Shown: positions 37,740 through 50,205 of the stretch, piece after piece
Position numbering within the stretch: the stretch's first letter is position 1
How the letters are laid out: every line of letters begins with the position of its first letter
Notes under the pieces: generated by a model
Database searches by the model: none
The model's input: the letters and a program-made list of their open reading frames with translations, nothing else
What the model was told of the DNA's origin: nothing
Source of the DNA: Chamaecrista fasciculata
Lineage: Eukaryota; Streptophyta; Magnoliopsida; Fabales; Fabaceae
Direction of reading: 5' to 3'
Assembly: GCA_003254925.1 (NCBI GenBank)
Contig: QANZ01033976.1
Span: 40,482 to 104,481, forward strand
Length of the DNA: 64,000 nucleotides
Program-made: the position numbers and the translations under genes

Positions 37740-39212
37740 TTTTTTTTTACTAGAGAACAAGGCCTAAACAAAGAAAATTAAACAGCATTAAAATTAAAGA
37801 CAGGGGAATGGAAATTGCGAAATCGGTGTGGCACGGGGCTGATCTTGTAGTTGTTGGCGAGACAAAGGTTGGCAATATCACGAGCTATGGTCTCGTCCTT
37901 GTAGCTACCATGATTTGGGTTGAGAAGCTGGGGGGTAGACCTTTTGCAAGCATCCTTGGATTGACTGGATTCCTTTGGTCTAGAGATTTAACAGGCATTG
38001 ACAAACTCCTTGGATGACAGTTCTATTTAGCCGTGTAGTGATATCCTCCTGGTAAGTAAAAAATAGGTAGGCTGTTCCAGAGTTGATGTAAAGAGCACCA
38101 AAAGAATTTTTCTTCCGCTTTTTGTCCTTCTACCATGTAAAGTATACATTCCGAGTGTAATCTTCATTGTGTAAGGGGTTCGGTAGGGCTTGGTTGGATT
38201 CAGAGTGTTGTTTTCTTGCTGGTAACTTTCTGGTGTCAATGAGTTGTCCTTTGTATAGTTTCATCGTCTCCCATGTCTTCCACACCTCCTTGTTGGAAAT
38301 TGTATGTTGCTGGAATCTAACCTGATTGCGATGAGAGTATAGTACCCAAGCAAAGATGAGGATATCAGTAAAGATTTCTTTGTTATGGTTGTTGTGTTCG
38401 CAATTGTTAAGGAGTGAGCCAAGCCATTGGCGGAAACCGTTAGGAGCAACAGCGCACGGTCTGATGCTAAGGGCTGAGCCTAGCCATGTCCGACGCGCAA
38501 AGGTACACGTTAAGAAAAGATGGTCATCGTCTTCAGTTATGTCACAACCAAACGTACATAGGCCATCAATCTTGAAATTCTTCGCAAGTAGGTTGGCACC
38601 GAGTGGCAACGCATTGGTGAGACAGCGCCACCCAAAAAGTAAGACTTTAGGTGGACATTGAAGTTTCCCAAAAAACGTCCCATTTGAAATGGGAGATGCA
38701 GTCATCCTTAATCAGGCATAAGTATTCTTCACGAACATTGTAATGTCCGTCTGTGGACTTTTTCCAAACTAATCTGTCTTGTACGCCTGTTTTGGAGATG
38801 GGCATGTGCAAAATGGTAGATATCTTCGGGTCATGGTAATACTTGGCAAGTTGGTTGGCATCCCAATGTCCGTTGGCATCAAAAAGAGTGCTAATGGTGA
38901 CATCATCATTAGTGTTTACGTCAGGCGGGATCCATTGTCTGCTATGAAGTCGAATATTTTGTCCGTTCCCGATGCGCCATTCACAATCGTCTAGTATCTG
39001 GTTTATTCGTTTGCAGATTGGTCTTGCCAGAGGAGAAGCCGTAGAATCACATTGGAATATGTTACTTGTGTCGTTTTTACAATATTTTCCATAGAACACC
39101 TTTGAGAGTAGGCTCTGACGATTGGAGATGATGCGCCAGGCTTGTCTACCAATCAGCGCTTCATTGAATTCTTTCATTCTCCTGATGCCTAGGCCACCTT
39201 GATTCCTGGGAC
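37740..39212 (-). mobile_element. 5'-truncated LINE with exact target duplication
   Basis: Minus-strand L1-type LINE. The 3' poly(A) appears as the T run at 37738-37748. The insertion is framed by a perfect 17-bp duplication, gccttttgtgatctatt (37723-37739 and 39213-39229). Its coding text begins inside ORF2 at NQGGLGIRRMKEFNEALIG, continues through the zf-RVT domain (PPKVLLFGWRCL, GLCTFGC, DDDHLFLTC), and has a weak RNase H tail near 38100-37810 (ISPVPHRFRNF). A 1-nt frame change occurs at the six-A run 38670-38675, and there is a stop near 38130. The copy is dead but its boundaries are sharp. Confidence 0.9.
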
Positions 39213-39395
39213 GCCTTTTGTGATCTATTGTCTTATAAGAAATTCTATAAAATAAGACCTTCTTAGCCGGAATTTGATTCATCATGTAACATTAACTTTT
39301 ACTACTCGTATAGTTAATTAAGTGATATTTTTTTGGGTAGAAAATTAAGTGTTGTCTTAAATTTCTTTGTATTTCAATATTATATAAATATTTAA

Positions 39396-39694
39396 GAGAA
39401 AACCTATTATTTATTCCATAAATAATTAAAATATATGACTCAGTTCTTAGATTTTTGCAATTGTCAATAATTTAGTTTCTAAGTCAAATTTAATATAAAT
39501 TCAGGAACCAAAAAATATTAATTTAGTATAAATTCAAGAATCAAATAATATAAAATCAATTAAAATTTAGGGATTAAATCATCACTAAGGAAAAATAATT
39601 GACAATTGAAATATTTCATGGACAAATTTTATATTTTAATAATTCAGATTAATTGACTTGATATAAATTTAGAGATCAAATAGTAAATTTTCTC
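39396..39694. mobile_element. Mutator-like MITE
   Basis: Inverted ends (gagaaaacctattattt ... aaatagtaaattttctc) are flanked by 9-mers aatatttaa (39387-39395) and aacatttaa (39695-39703), 8 of 9 identical. 299 bp, non-coding. Confidence 0.65.
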
Positions 39695-39829
39695 AACATT
39701 TAATTACTTTACTTTTATTAATTAATAATAATTTGTTGTCCCTTATTTAATTTAAGAGACGAATTAACCAATTAAACATTTTTGGTAGAAGTATTAATGT
39801 ATTATCTCTAAATAACCAATTTATTTAGA

Positions 39830-40393
39830 GGAAACTTACTATTTGGTCTCTCCTTTTTTTACTGAGTCAACAATTTGGTCCATCATTTTTTGAAATAGAT
39901 TACTCCTTCATTTATTATAGTTTCCAACTATTTAGTCTCTCATTTATCATAATTGTCAACTAATTAGTCCCTCATTTATCATAACGTCAATTATCAGACG
40001 TTAAATGCTTATATGACACAGTTAAATGTCACTTTGACATCCTAATCCCTAAACCAACCGAACCGGACCAACAAACACAATTAAATCGGTCTAAAATTGA
40101 GTCAGACCCAAATATTTGTATTACACGTGAAGCTTTCATAAGGCATGAATTATTGAATTATTCCCAAATTTCAAATCCTAGGTGGCTAAGTACTTCCAAA
40201 TAATTAAATATGTGACATTTGACGTGTTACATGTGCACTTAATGATCATGTTATCAATGTTGGTAACGAAGATAGGCTACAGGCACTAACGAGTTGACAT
40301 TTCTAATTTTTGAAGGACTAAATTGTCTATTTCAAAAATATATGGATCAAATAGTTAAAACTGTGAAAAGGAGGGACCAAATAGTAGGTTTCC
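39830..40393. mobile_element. Mutator-like inverted-repeat element
   Basis: The left end, GGAAACTTACTATTTGGTC, is inverted relative to the right end, gaccaaatagtaggtttcc; the arms continue with tactgagtcaacaatttgg / ccaaatagttaaaa matches. Flanks ttatttaga and ttatttatt share 7 of 9 bases. Non-coding, 564 bp, ending about 220 bp upstream of the P4H-like gene. Confidence 0.7.
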
Positions 40394-40617
40394 TTATTTA
40401 TTTATTTCCATTGAAACCTGAAAAATAAAGTAAAGAACTTTCAAGAGAAAAAGCAGAGTAAAGACGAAAAAGATCGTTTCATTTGGCAAAGAGTAAAAAA
40501 AAAACAGAGAGAAGCATGAATCGCGTCACGCGATAAATTAAGGACGAACCTTCACTGTATCTATTTGCTTGATTTCATTTCGAATTGGGCTTCTTGCCTT
40601 CTTCTTTCCTACCAACA

Positions 40618-43600
40618 ATGGCATCACTCATCACCATGTTCTTGCTTTCGGTGTTTGCGTGCTCCCTCGGAAGCTTTTTTGCGGAAAGGTGAATTGCCCA
40701 TTTGTTTCTCTCTTTTCTTCAATTTTGTTTGTGAAATTGAATACGAGTAGTTTCATTAATTCTCTTTACGTTCAAAAACCTAGATTAAATGACAATCTGG
40801 ATGCGAAATTGTGTAATTTCTTAGTTGTCCAGTTTCAGCTAGATCTTTCCTGCATGTTCCATGGATATGTGCAAGTTTAATTGTGGAAATTGGAGTTAGT
40901 GGTGATGCTGTTTGATAAGATTATTTCAATGTGGGAATTTCATGTTTTTCCGTAAAGGATAATTTGGATCTCTTAATGTGTAAACCATGTCGTCTTGATC
41001 ACTTGAATGTTGTTAGTATGGAAGTACATGTTGAATTGTTATCCGCAATTCTGCATCATAATGATAAAATTAAGGGAAAGTTACTCTATAATGAAGCTAT
41101 AGTTACCACTTATTATTTCTAAGAAATTATATGTGGCTCCACATTTGACATAAAGTTACAAGAGATTCATTGTTAATTTATTTCTTCCAATATGATTTTT
41201 TACTGTCTTTTACCGATGCCATTACTCTTTAGAATTATATTATAAAAAAGTTTGCATTCTTATTATATGCAATATATATTCATGAGTGTAAAATCAATTA
41301 AAGGCGAGGCCAGTGCAATTTTTGAAACAAGAGAGGTATCAAGTGTGATTTTGTCAAACCATAAGAAAGGTGAATGTAAATTATTAGAACATTAATTTTG
41401 AAATGAGAAAAACTTACGTGCTGATTTTAACTCTTAAATATCAGGTTCTTTAACTGCAAACGATTTCATCCCATGATTGGGTTATTTTTCTTTTAAAAAA
41501 AATCTTCAAATTTAATTTTGTTATGCTGAATAACAAAGATTCAAGGAAGTGAGGAACTATATGTGTCTAAGTCTAGTCCTTTTAAAATTTCACAGAACGT
41601 AAATGAGTTCTTCTTTTGCAAGGGATAATACATAATAAAAATCAAAGATTTCCTCTTCTCGGTCTATAAGAGAATGAATGATGGAGAAGCAGTAATAGCT
41701 AGCTTATAACTCATGAGTTAAACGTAGATGTGGGGTTGAAAAAAGGGTATACTTAAACTATAGCTTTTGACTTTTGAGCAAGGGGTTCAGAAGTTTCCTT
41801 GGGTTGTGTTGTGTTCCAAACCTAAGTATTGCGATGTGCAGGAGGGTATATTTAATCCAGAGGATTATTTTCTTTTGAAGTACTACCAATGCCTTTTATT
41901 GCTTCTACAGAATTGGGCTATCTAGGCAAAGATTAGGACAATCGTGGTATTTTTGTATAACCTTTCGGCATAATTGATGTACTTTATATCAAAATTCAGT
42001 ATAATTAGCGTTAGTATTGAATTCTGATATGATGATATACTTGGTATGCATGCCTAGAAAATTGGAGATACATGTGTGAATGGAAACAGTCTTGGACAAA
42101 TTTGTTGGTTGCGGTTATAAGGCGAAAAAAATTGTAGTAATGAGTTGGGAATAAAAATCTCTAGCTTAGGTGTTTTGTTTGTGTGTGCGTACATGTGTAA
42201 TAATTACATATGCCTATGTGTGCTCTAGAATCCTTGGTATGATGATATAAGTCGTTCATTGATGTGAAGTTGTTAGCCATCCCCCCTGTAACCTTCCTAC
42301 GAAGAGTTACTTCCTGTTGCTAATTGTGGCAATATTTTCTTTCATATGGTTACCATTTGCTATTACTAATATCAGTGTTATTTTTCTTTTATTATTCACT
42401 TTAACAGCCGAAAGGAATTAAGGAATAAGGAGTTGAACAAGAAATCTGCATTACAATTGGACCACTCAATTTATCCCAACAGAATTGATCCATCACGTGT
42501 TCTCCAACTCTCTTGGAGACCAAGGTCAGGTACTTTTGAAAACTTCCCCCTATTGATTGTTCTGTGGTAGGTGGTCTCTTTGGAATGGCTATGCCACAGG
42601 TTTAGATGTACGATCTCATATTTACTTTAACATATTTGCTTTTGTACTGTTTTTCTTGCTTTTAAACTTTGATTTTTCCCCTTGTGTTATAGGGTCTTTC
42701 TATACAAAGGTTTTCTGTCAGACAAGGAGTGTGACTACCTTATTTCTTTGGTATGATTTAATTTTGTTACTTTGCATATTTTTTCATAATTCTTGGGCTA
42801 GTCCTTGAATCTTTTTCTCTTTTTTAACTCTTAGGCACAAACTGTGGAAGAAAAATCCTCAGGGAAGGATCATCATTCAGAGAGAGATGTGGCAGACAGG
42901 AAGCATACCTCAGAAACTGTATTGAATATAGAAGTGAGTCTGCACTTTGTTTATATGACCTTCACGCTTGCTTTATTTAGATGTAAAGTTGGTTCTATTG
43001 CTAAAGGGAACCTCTGGTGTCAAACAGTCAGGAATCACCTGAAGATTCCAGTTTAAGCCTGTATGCTGTTTACCTGGGAGATGAGCCCTAATTGGGCAAA
43101 AGCAAAACAGGCCTGTTAGAGTGTATACGCCATATGTGCAATATAATCTTTTCTATAAGCTAACAATCCTACCACCATCTATATTTATTAAAAGTTCATA
43201 AACTTTCTTATTACGATGTTTTAGGAACTTTGATCATGTTAGCATTGTTGTAAGTTGCTGAACTAGATAACATCGTTTAACTTTTTTGCAATTATCTTTC
43301 TTTATGCTGAGATTGCCGCAATTATAGTTGCTTCTTGCTTGATGCTTTTTTGCTTGACCACAACTGTGGTATTATTCTTTAGGATGATATTGTTGCAAGG
43401 ATAGAAGAAAGAATTTCACATTGGACTTTCCTTCCTAAAGGTACCAATTGTCACTGTTCTGTCCTGTATTGATCTGCCCATAATTTGTGGTGCACAGTCT
43501 AATGTATTTTCTTTGTTTTATTCTCTTGATTATAATTGTTGGTAGAGAACAGCAAGCCTTTGCAGGTCATGCATTATGCACTTGAAGTGGCTGGACGAAA

Positions 43601-44612
43601 ATCGGATTTCTTTAACAATTCCAAATTGGAACAGAGTGGACCTTTAATGGCAACTGTTGTTTTATATCTCTCAAAAGTCAGTCAAGGGGGACAAATTCTT
43701 TTCCCTGAGTCAGAGGTGAGAGAACTCATTCCATAGCTTTTTGTTTAGTGTGAATAAAGTTTAGCTCCTGTTGTTTGCCCAAAATCAGTTTGTCTGATTC
43801 AACGCTGGTTGTTGATTTTATTAAAACAACTACCATGTGATACTTTTGGTGTTTAATTTATCCGCAAGTCACAAAATATAAACGAGACAAATAATTTATC
43901 CGGAATAATCACATGAATATCTCGAACAGTTTCATATTCTGCTATTCTGACATTTTGAAATTAAAAGTATCTGCTTAATCTTGGCAATAGTCTAAAAACA
44001 CTATTCATTGTTTACCATTCATGTGATTATTTTTGTTTAAATTTGGATTCAATACGTCACAAGGTAGTTGAGTGGTGTTTGAACAAACTAAAAAGGTGTT
44101 GAATCACACAATTTGAACCACAATAGGACAAAATTTATTTTGAATCAAATCAAAGTAAGATGAACTATAGTTCATCCTTTCATTAACGTGCTGTTCTTTT
44201 ATTCTATCTGATTCTGAGACCTGTCTTTACTATTTAATCTTATTGAATGCATTGTCAGGCAAAGAGTGGAAGCTGGTCTGACTGTATAAAAAATGACAAT
44301 ATTCTCAAACCCGTGAAAGGAAATGCGGTTCTGTTTTTCTCTCTTCACCCGAGCACGTCTCCTGACAAGAGTAGTTTCCATGCTAGATGCCCTGTCCTTG
44401 AGGGTGAAATGTGGTCTGCAACTAAATTTTTCTATGCAAGACCTGTTGACAGAGAGATCTCATCCACATCGGATGGCGGTGACGAATGTATCGATATGGA
44501 TGATAATTGCACCTCATGGGCGTCCTTGGGAGAATGTGAAAGAAATCCTGTCTTCATGATTGGCTCTCCTGATTACTACGGTACATGCAGGAAAAGTTGT
44601 AAAGTATGCTGA
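40618..44612 (+). CDS. Prolyl 4-hydroxylase-like protein with ShKT domain
   Basis: Seven exons: 40618-40688, 42408-42524, 42693-42750, 42835-42933, 43383-43440, 43546-43715, 44259-44612; all joins are in phase and give 308 residues. A hydrophobic N-terminus (MASLITMFLLSVFACSLGSFF) is a signal peptide or anchor. The P4H fold follows: VLQLSWRPR-VFLYKGFLSDKECDYLISL, then LMATVVLYLSKVSQGGQILFPESE, KPVKGNAVLFFSLHP and FHARCPV. The C-terminal six-Cys ShKT module (CIDMDDNC to CKVC) is typical of a group of plant P4Hs. Related enzymes hydroxylate proline in cell-wall proteins in the ER/Golgi using Fe(II) and 2-oxoglutarate. Here the HxD motif reads Lys153-Ser-Asp155, and the usual 2-oxoglutarate Lys (GxKW) is Met242 in GEMWSATK; the distal His232 is kept. 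It may be inactive or altered in activity. The insert at residues 83-115 is charged and low in complexity. Confidence 0.92.
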
Positions 44613-44657
44613 TCAGTGGTGTTTTGAGTATATGATTTCTGAACTCAGATTATTTTT

Positions 44658-44919
44658 GAGTAAACATATAAATTAGTCCTTGAAAGATACACTAATAACT
44701 CAATCCTTAAAAGTTCAGTTTACACATTTGAATTCTTGAAAGTTGTGAAATCAATACATTTAAATCTTTTTGTCCCTGGAAATTAGTCTCTACAAATGGG
44801 CTTAAGTTACTAAGCTGTCTTTCCTTGATAACTTTAAAGAACTAAGTATGTAAACTAAATTTTTAGAAATTGAGTTGTCAACTCATGTATCTTTCAAGGA
44901 TTAAATTGTATGTTTACCC
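44658..44919. mobile_element. Foldback MITE just after the P4H-like stop
   Basis: Left (gagtaaacatataaattag) and right (ttaaattgtatgtttaccc) ends are inverted repeats, and inner arms share ccttgaaagatacac / gtatctttcaagg. 262 bp, starting 46 bp after the stop codon, so it probably lies in the transcribed 3' UTR. The same type of element sits in the P450 intron (53397-53664). Confidence 0.7.
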
Positions 44920-46037
44920 ATTACTTCACTAAAGCCATTGCATTCCTTACTTCCTTTCCCCCCATTTTCTACACGAGTTTCAAAAAGTAGGTGTGGAATT
45001 ATGCTTGATGAAAAATTCTTAGGCACGTGTTATGCACAAAAGATCAGTGCAAAGAGGTTATGAAACTCACAAAAGATTAGGTGTTTCCTAGGATGAGATC
45101 TTACTAATACACCTAGCTTGGTAAGCTTTTATTAGTTCCTACTTCCTAGTGTCTGTGTGTATCAAAAAAGAAGATTTTTTTCATGGGATATTACTTCCTA
45201 ACTTTCTTGAGATTGATGATGCAATGTACGTTCAAATTCTGAAATGCTCATTGATATTAAATGAGGAGAGTATATTACATGTAGAATTTTGCATTTTCTG
45301 TGTAAAAATACCTCCTAAGTTTCTTAAGCTGGACATCCAAAGTTATTATTTATGCATGTTGAACATTAAAAATATGTGTTGAGATTTGAGAAATGGAAAA
45401 AGAATGTTTAAAATGTACAAAATGTACTTCATATGTATAATAATTTTGAACTTTGTAAAGAGATAAAAGATTCTTAAAACTTTTGAATGTGTAGAAGTTT
45501 CATTTGTTAATAATTTCATGTAAAAAAAAATATATCTTTTACTCTTTAACTATTATTTTAATGTAATAATATGACTAATTTTAAGTCTTGATCAATACTA
45601 AATATAATAATAGTAATGTATTTTTGTTTAAAAATGATCTTTTAGAACGAAAATTTTGTTAACATAGTAGGTCTTTTAAACAAATTTAAAAGTTGGGGAA
45701 ATTTTTTGAAACTCAAGGAGTTTAATGTACAACATCTAGAATAAAATTGTTTATAGTATTCAATCTCCGAAGTTGGACACTTGACGGCTCTATACCATAT
45801 ACTAAAAACAGTCATCTATTATAATTTCTTATTATTGTATTGTATTGCCTTTCGACGCTAATATTAAAATAGAAAATTTACAGGCGGCTAAAGCGTGTGG
45901 GAAACTTTGAAAGGGATAGGGCTTAGAAGAATTTGCAGATATTTCTTCGTTTATGAAATTTGAAACTTTTTAGATACAAGATAAAGAGGACTAGAAAATC
46001 AATCATGCGAACACGTAATAGTATATAATAATATTAA
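44920..46037. other. Intergenic, no gene recognised
   Basis: AT-rich; short open frames without domains. Nothing supportable. Confidence 0.4.
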
Positions 46038-47363
46038 GAGCAAACCCCTTTTTTGGTCCCTCAATTGTTACTGAGTCGAGGAATCGGTCCCTCAATTGTG
46101 GAAAACTACAACTCAGTCCCTCAATTGTACAATCCCGTTTACGTTTTGGTCCCTCACATCTGGTCCGTTAGTGATAGAGGTGTTAAGTGATGACGTGTCG
46201 CCGTTATCTGTTTAGGTGGCTGTTATCTGCTGAGTTGGCATCCAAATTATATATCCTACTCATTTTTCATTTTACACCTCATAAAAAAGGACTTGTATGC
46301 AACATAATATAACATTTTAATATCAGAAACACAAAAAAAACAAGGACCATTATGAAGTTTTCACACTCTCCTCTTCTTCATCTTCTTCTTCAACTTCCTT
46401 CCCAGAATCCCCGATTCCTCCTCCCATCTTCTATTAATACCATTAATCTTAGCTTTAACCCCTCTATTATTATTCAACTCACACATTCATCTTCTCACAG
46501 CGAAACCTAAACACCCAAACGCATCCTTCATCATTGCCGCAAGACCCTACGCCACAAGTCCAGCTTCCTTCGATAACACCACCACCACAGGATTCCTCCA
46601 CTACCACACCAAAACGACATCATTGTCGTCGTTCTCGAAGCTTCCTCTTCTGAAACCCTCTTTTCCGAGCTTCAACGACACCGTTTTTGCGATGAGATTC
46701 AACGAGAAGGTTCGACGCCACTGCCCCAACACAACAGAGTCCATGATCTGGTACGATGTGTGCCTAGTTCGTTTTTTGGTAGAAATCAGATTACTGAATG
46801 TTGGTTATTGAAGATTATTGAAGATTGTTGAATGTGAATGAAATATGTCGTACGAATTGTAAGGCATATTGGAGTATTTATGGGTAGAAGATGTGTGAGT
46901 TGAATAATAATAGAGGGGTTAAAGCTAAAATTAATGGTATTAATGGAAGATGGGAGGAGAAATTGAAGAGGAGGAGGAGGAGGAATCGGGGATTCTGGGA
47001 AGGAAGTTGAAGAAGAAGATGAAGAAGAGGAGAGTGTGAAAATTTCATAATGGTCCTTGATTTTTTTTGTGTTTCTGATATTTAAATGTTATACTATGTT
47101 GCACACAAGTCCTTTTTTATGGGGTGTAATATGAAAAAGAGTAGGATATATAATTTGTATGCCAACTCAGCAGATAACAGCCACGTAAGCATTTAACAGT
47201 GACACATCATCACTTAACAGCTCCATGACTGACAGATCATACGTGAGGGACCAAAACGTAGACGGAAATGTACAATTGAGGGACTGAGTTGTAGTTTCCC
47301 ACAATTGAGGGACCGATTCCTCGACTCAGTAACAATTGAGGGACCAAAAAGGGGGTTTGCTCT
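46038..47363. mobile_element. Mutator-like element with ~460-bp arms, gene fragment inside
   Basis: The left arm starts gagcaaaccccttttttgg and the right arm ends ccaaaaagggggtttgctct. Inverted similarity runs inward about 460 bp on each side, including ctcctcttcttcatcttc / gaagatgaagaagaggag and tctattattattcaactcac / gtgagttgaataataataga. The unpaired centre (about 46500-46885) carries a coding-like fragment described separately. The long TIRs plus foreign internal sequence fit a Pack-MULE; no transposase is present. Confidence 0.75.
46520..46811 (+). pseudogene. DUF26 (cysteine-rich repeat/Gnk2-type) fragment
   Basis: Within the Mutator-like element an open frame reads FNDTVFAMRFNEKVRRHCPN followed by TTESMIWYDVCLVRF. 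The CPN-x(4)-IWYD-C-RF pattern is the conserved second half of the DUF26 domain of plant cysteine-rich receptor-like kinases and secreted proteins. The CxxC half (C-RGD-x-C-x-C) expected just before it is missing or diverged, and the frame runs into unrelated sequence and stops at 46809-46811. It is therefore a fragment, not a functional gene; the upstream limit is approximate. Confidence 0.6.
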
Positions 47364-47913
47364 AAAATAAACAATAGGTTTATAGAAAAATAAATCTTGA
47401 CGTGCGAGGGAAGAAGTAAATTTAACTGCGATCAAAATAATCATATTTAAATGAGTATTTTTTTGTGTGAATATGATTTCATGTAAAAAGTGATAAGATT
47501 TAAGTACGAATAATATTTATATTTTACTTGTAATAAACTAATAATTAATATATACATAAAAATAATATTTAAATTTTATGTATGAATAAATTGTAAATTA
47601 TAAGTATAAAAGTTTAAATTTTTTATATATTATTGAAACATTTTAAAATACTTATATATTTGTGATTTATTTTTTATTTTAGATGATTATAAATAAAAAT
47701 TGATAAAAAAAAATTATATCAATAAAAAAGTTTCATCTTAAAAATTCTGAGTTTTTGAGTATAAATGTTTAAATATTCAAAAAATTTGAAGAAATAAATT
47801 GATTTTAAAACTCGTTCACATTTTTAAGAATTTTTTTTAGAACCAAAGATAGAGAACATGTACATATTCATATCCTATCCTATGTAGATTTAAATTAGAG
47901 TTTTGATTACTTT
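47364..47913. other. Intergenic AT-rich stretch
   Basis: Very AT-rich, no coding signal, no clear repeat structure. Confidence 0.4.
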
Positions 47914-49300
47914 TTGGCTAAAATCTCTTTTTGGTCCCTAATGTGTGTATTCAAAGTTATTTTTTCATCCTTAATATTTTTGTTCTGTTTTGATTCAATA
48001 CTTTTTTAAAAAATTCACTTTTTGGTCTTTAATAAGTTCTACATTTGGTTTTTCAATATTGAATGTGGTCGCATATCTTTCTTTTAAGTTCGAATACGAA
48101 AAAAATCGAAATTACGATTTACTCTTAATAGGTTCTTTTTCTATCAATTGAAACCGTAGTCAAACGCAGTCAAATTGAGCTTGAAATTGGACATGAAAGT
48201 GAGTTGCTCATTTCATAAAGTTGGTTATATCACTCGTTTCATATTTGGATACGATGAAATCAGAATTACATATTACTTTTGACGAGTTCTTTTCCTATTT
48301 AGTTAGGAGAGCCAGCGTAAACAAGATCAAATAATGCTTCGAAAAGTAAGTTTGATCAAAATACTAATCTCTAAATCATATTTTCCTACATGTTCTAAGT
48401 GAGCGCTCCCACCCTATAACCGTCTTCTCCTTTGTCCACTTTGTCCTCGTTTCCGTCGACGTGGTCCTTCTCGTTGTCGTCCTCAACTTTCTGGTCTCCC
48501 CCCTAAATTACGTCGTTCCCATCCCTTTTTCTTCCTTTACAACCACCTCCCTCACCCAGCTTCTCTATTTTGCCTCTCTCTCTCCAAAAGGGTTTTTGAA
48601 GTTACTTTACTTCTCAATTTCAACGACCATGATGGCACTGTCATTGAAGATTGTTTGTTAACGCCGTGAGCTAGAGTTATTGGTATTTCTGCTTGATTTC
48701 TCTATATTCGAGGCTCATCGTCGAGTTTGTGTGTGGTTGCCGGAACTGTGAAAAACAGAGGAGAGAGATTTTTTGAGTTTTTCTATTGCATGGACCAATT
48801 CGTTAAAGATGACAAACGTTCTGGATTGTTCTATAATTAGTTAGTGACTCGTGTGAAAGAAAAATCTTAAGAGAATGTAAAATTTCTAAATAATGGAAAT
48901 TTAAGGACCTTACAACAACAAAAAAATGTCGAATTGGGGTATAATTGATTCAAATGTGAAACGTTAGGGGTATAATTGACAAAAAAAAGTTTAAGGATAT
49001 AACTGAAAATGACCTCATACGTTGGGGTACCAACAATACTTTTGCAAAGAAAAAAACAATAAAATCAGAGCTACGAATTATTCTTAATAATTTTTTTTTA
49101 CCCAATTGAAATCGTCATCAAACGAGATCAAATTAGACTACTCGTTTTATGAGGTTGATTATATATCTCTTTTTTCAAGTCCAAATATGATGAAATCAAA
49201 AGTACCAGTTACTTTTAACGAATTATTTCTCTACCCAGTTGGAGCTTTCAGCAAACGAAATCAAATAATACTTTGAAAGTAAATTTGGTCAAAATAGTAA
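47914..49300. mobile_element. Composite of inverted-repeat elements
   Basis: A left arm (ctaaaatctctttttggtcc at about 47919) leads into the recurring core (tcgtttcat... gagttctttt) at 48060-48345. That core resumes at 49050-49290 on the other side of a second element fragment, which ends about 49046 with ggggtaccaacaatactttt and carries the same internal segment (about 48430-48690) as the element at 51760-52510. This looks like one element inserted into another, with the left end of the inserted one lost. Confidence 0.5.
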
Positions 49301-49985
49301 TATGATCATATTTGATTAAATTAGTGGACAAGAAGGCAAACAAAACTACTACATATTTGATCATATTTGATTAATTTATTTGACAAAAATTAATTAATTG
49401 GAAAAGGCAAACAAAACTACTACATATTGACTGTTTCAAAATAACAAAAAGTCAAAAACAAGGAAACTTTCTATCTGATACACTTCTTAAAACTTTTCCC
49501 CTACGACAAGCAATTTACATGATATATAATGGTAAAGACAAGAGACAACAGGGTAGATAGATATAGATGTTAATAAGACAATTTGTACAAACAAATTAAG
49601 ATTAAAGCATGCTAGCTAGCTTGGATTGATCGAAGAATCTCATAAGAAATTCTGATTTATGACTTATGAGTGCGATCGATGATTCATAAGTTTCAAAACA
49701 CATTCATGGACTTATATTCTTTTTTTTTTCTTTTTCCATTTCGTAAATTTTCAAGTTGCTTCTTGTTCTTGCATTTGCGGTGTATCACTCATTTACACAT
49801 ACCCAGATTAAAAAAAAAAACCAAAGAAATTCATATGGGTCCAAAATTATGTATGTTCGTTTCTTTGGCTTTTTCTTGTATGACTATTATGATAATAATG
49901 AATATATCCCGAAATTCCCGTAACCATACCGTACACGCTGGAGTTTGGACCAGGTTTATGTAGTATTGTATCAATATATGTTTGT
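49301..49985. other. Intergenic, no gene recognised
   Basis: Contains a direct repeat (ggcaaacaaaactactacat, at 49336 and 49406). An open frame at 49670-49963 has no recognisable domain. Confidence 0.4.
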
Positions 49986-50205
49986 ACTTTGTACAAGATA
50001 CTTACGCTAGTTTCATTTTGATCCTAAAATTATATTTTTTTCATTTTAGACCTAAAACTACATTTTTTTTTGTTTTGGACCTCAAACTTTCATATTTGTC
50101 CTGTTTTGATTTTCAAAATGTGATTTCGTCTAGTTTCTGCCGTTATTTCTAGTCTGAACTGAAAACTACAAAGCTAGATTCGCATAAATCTAACATTGAG
50201 TTTAC

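Noticed and set aside
38356..38994. Plus-strand frames in the LINE region
   Set aside because: Antisense to the zf-RVT coding text of the LINE.
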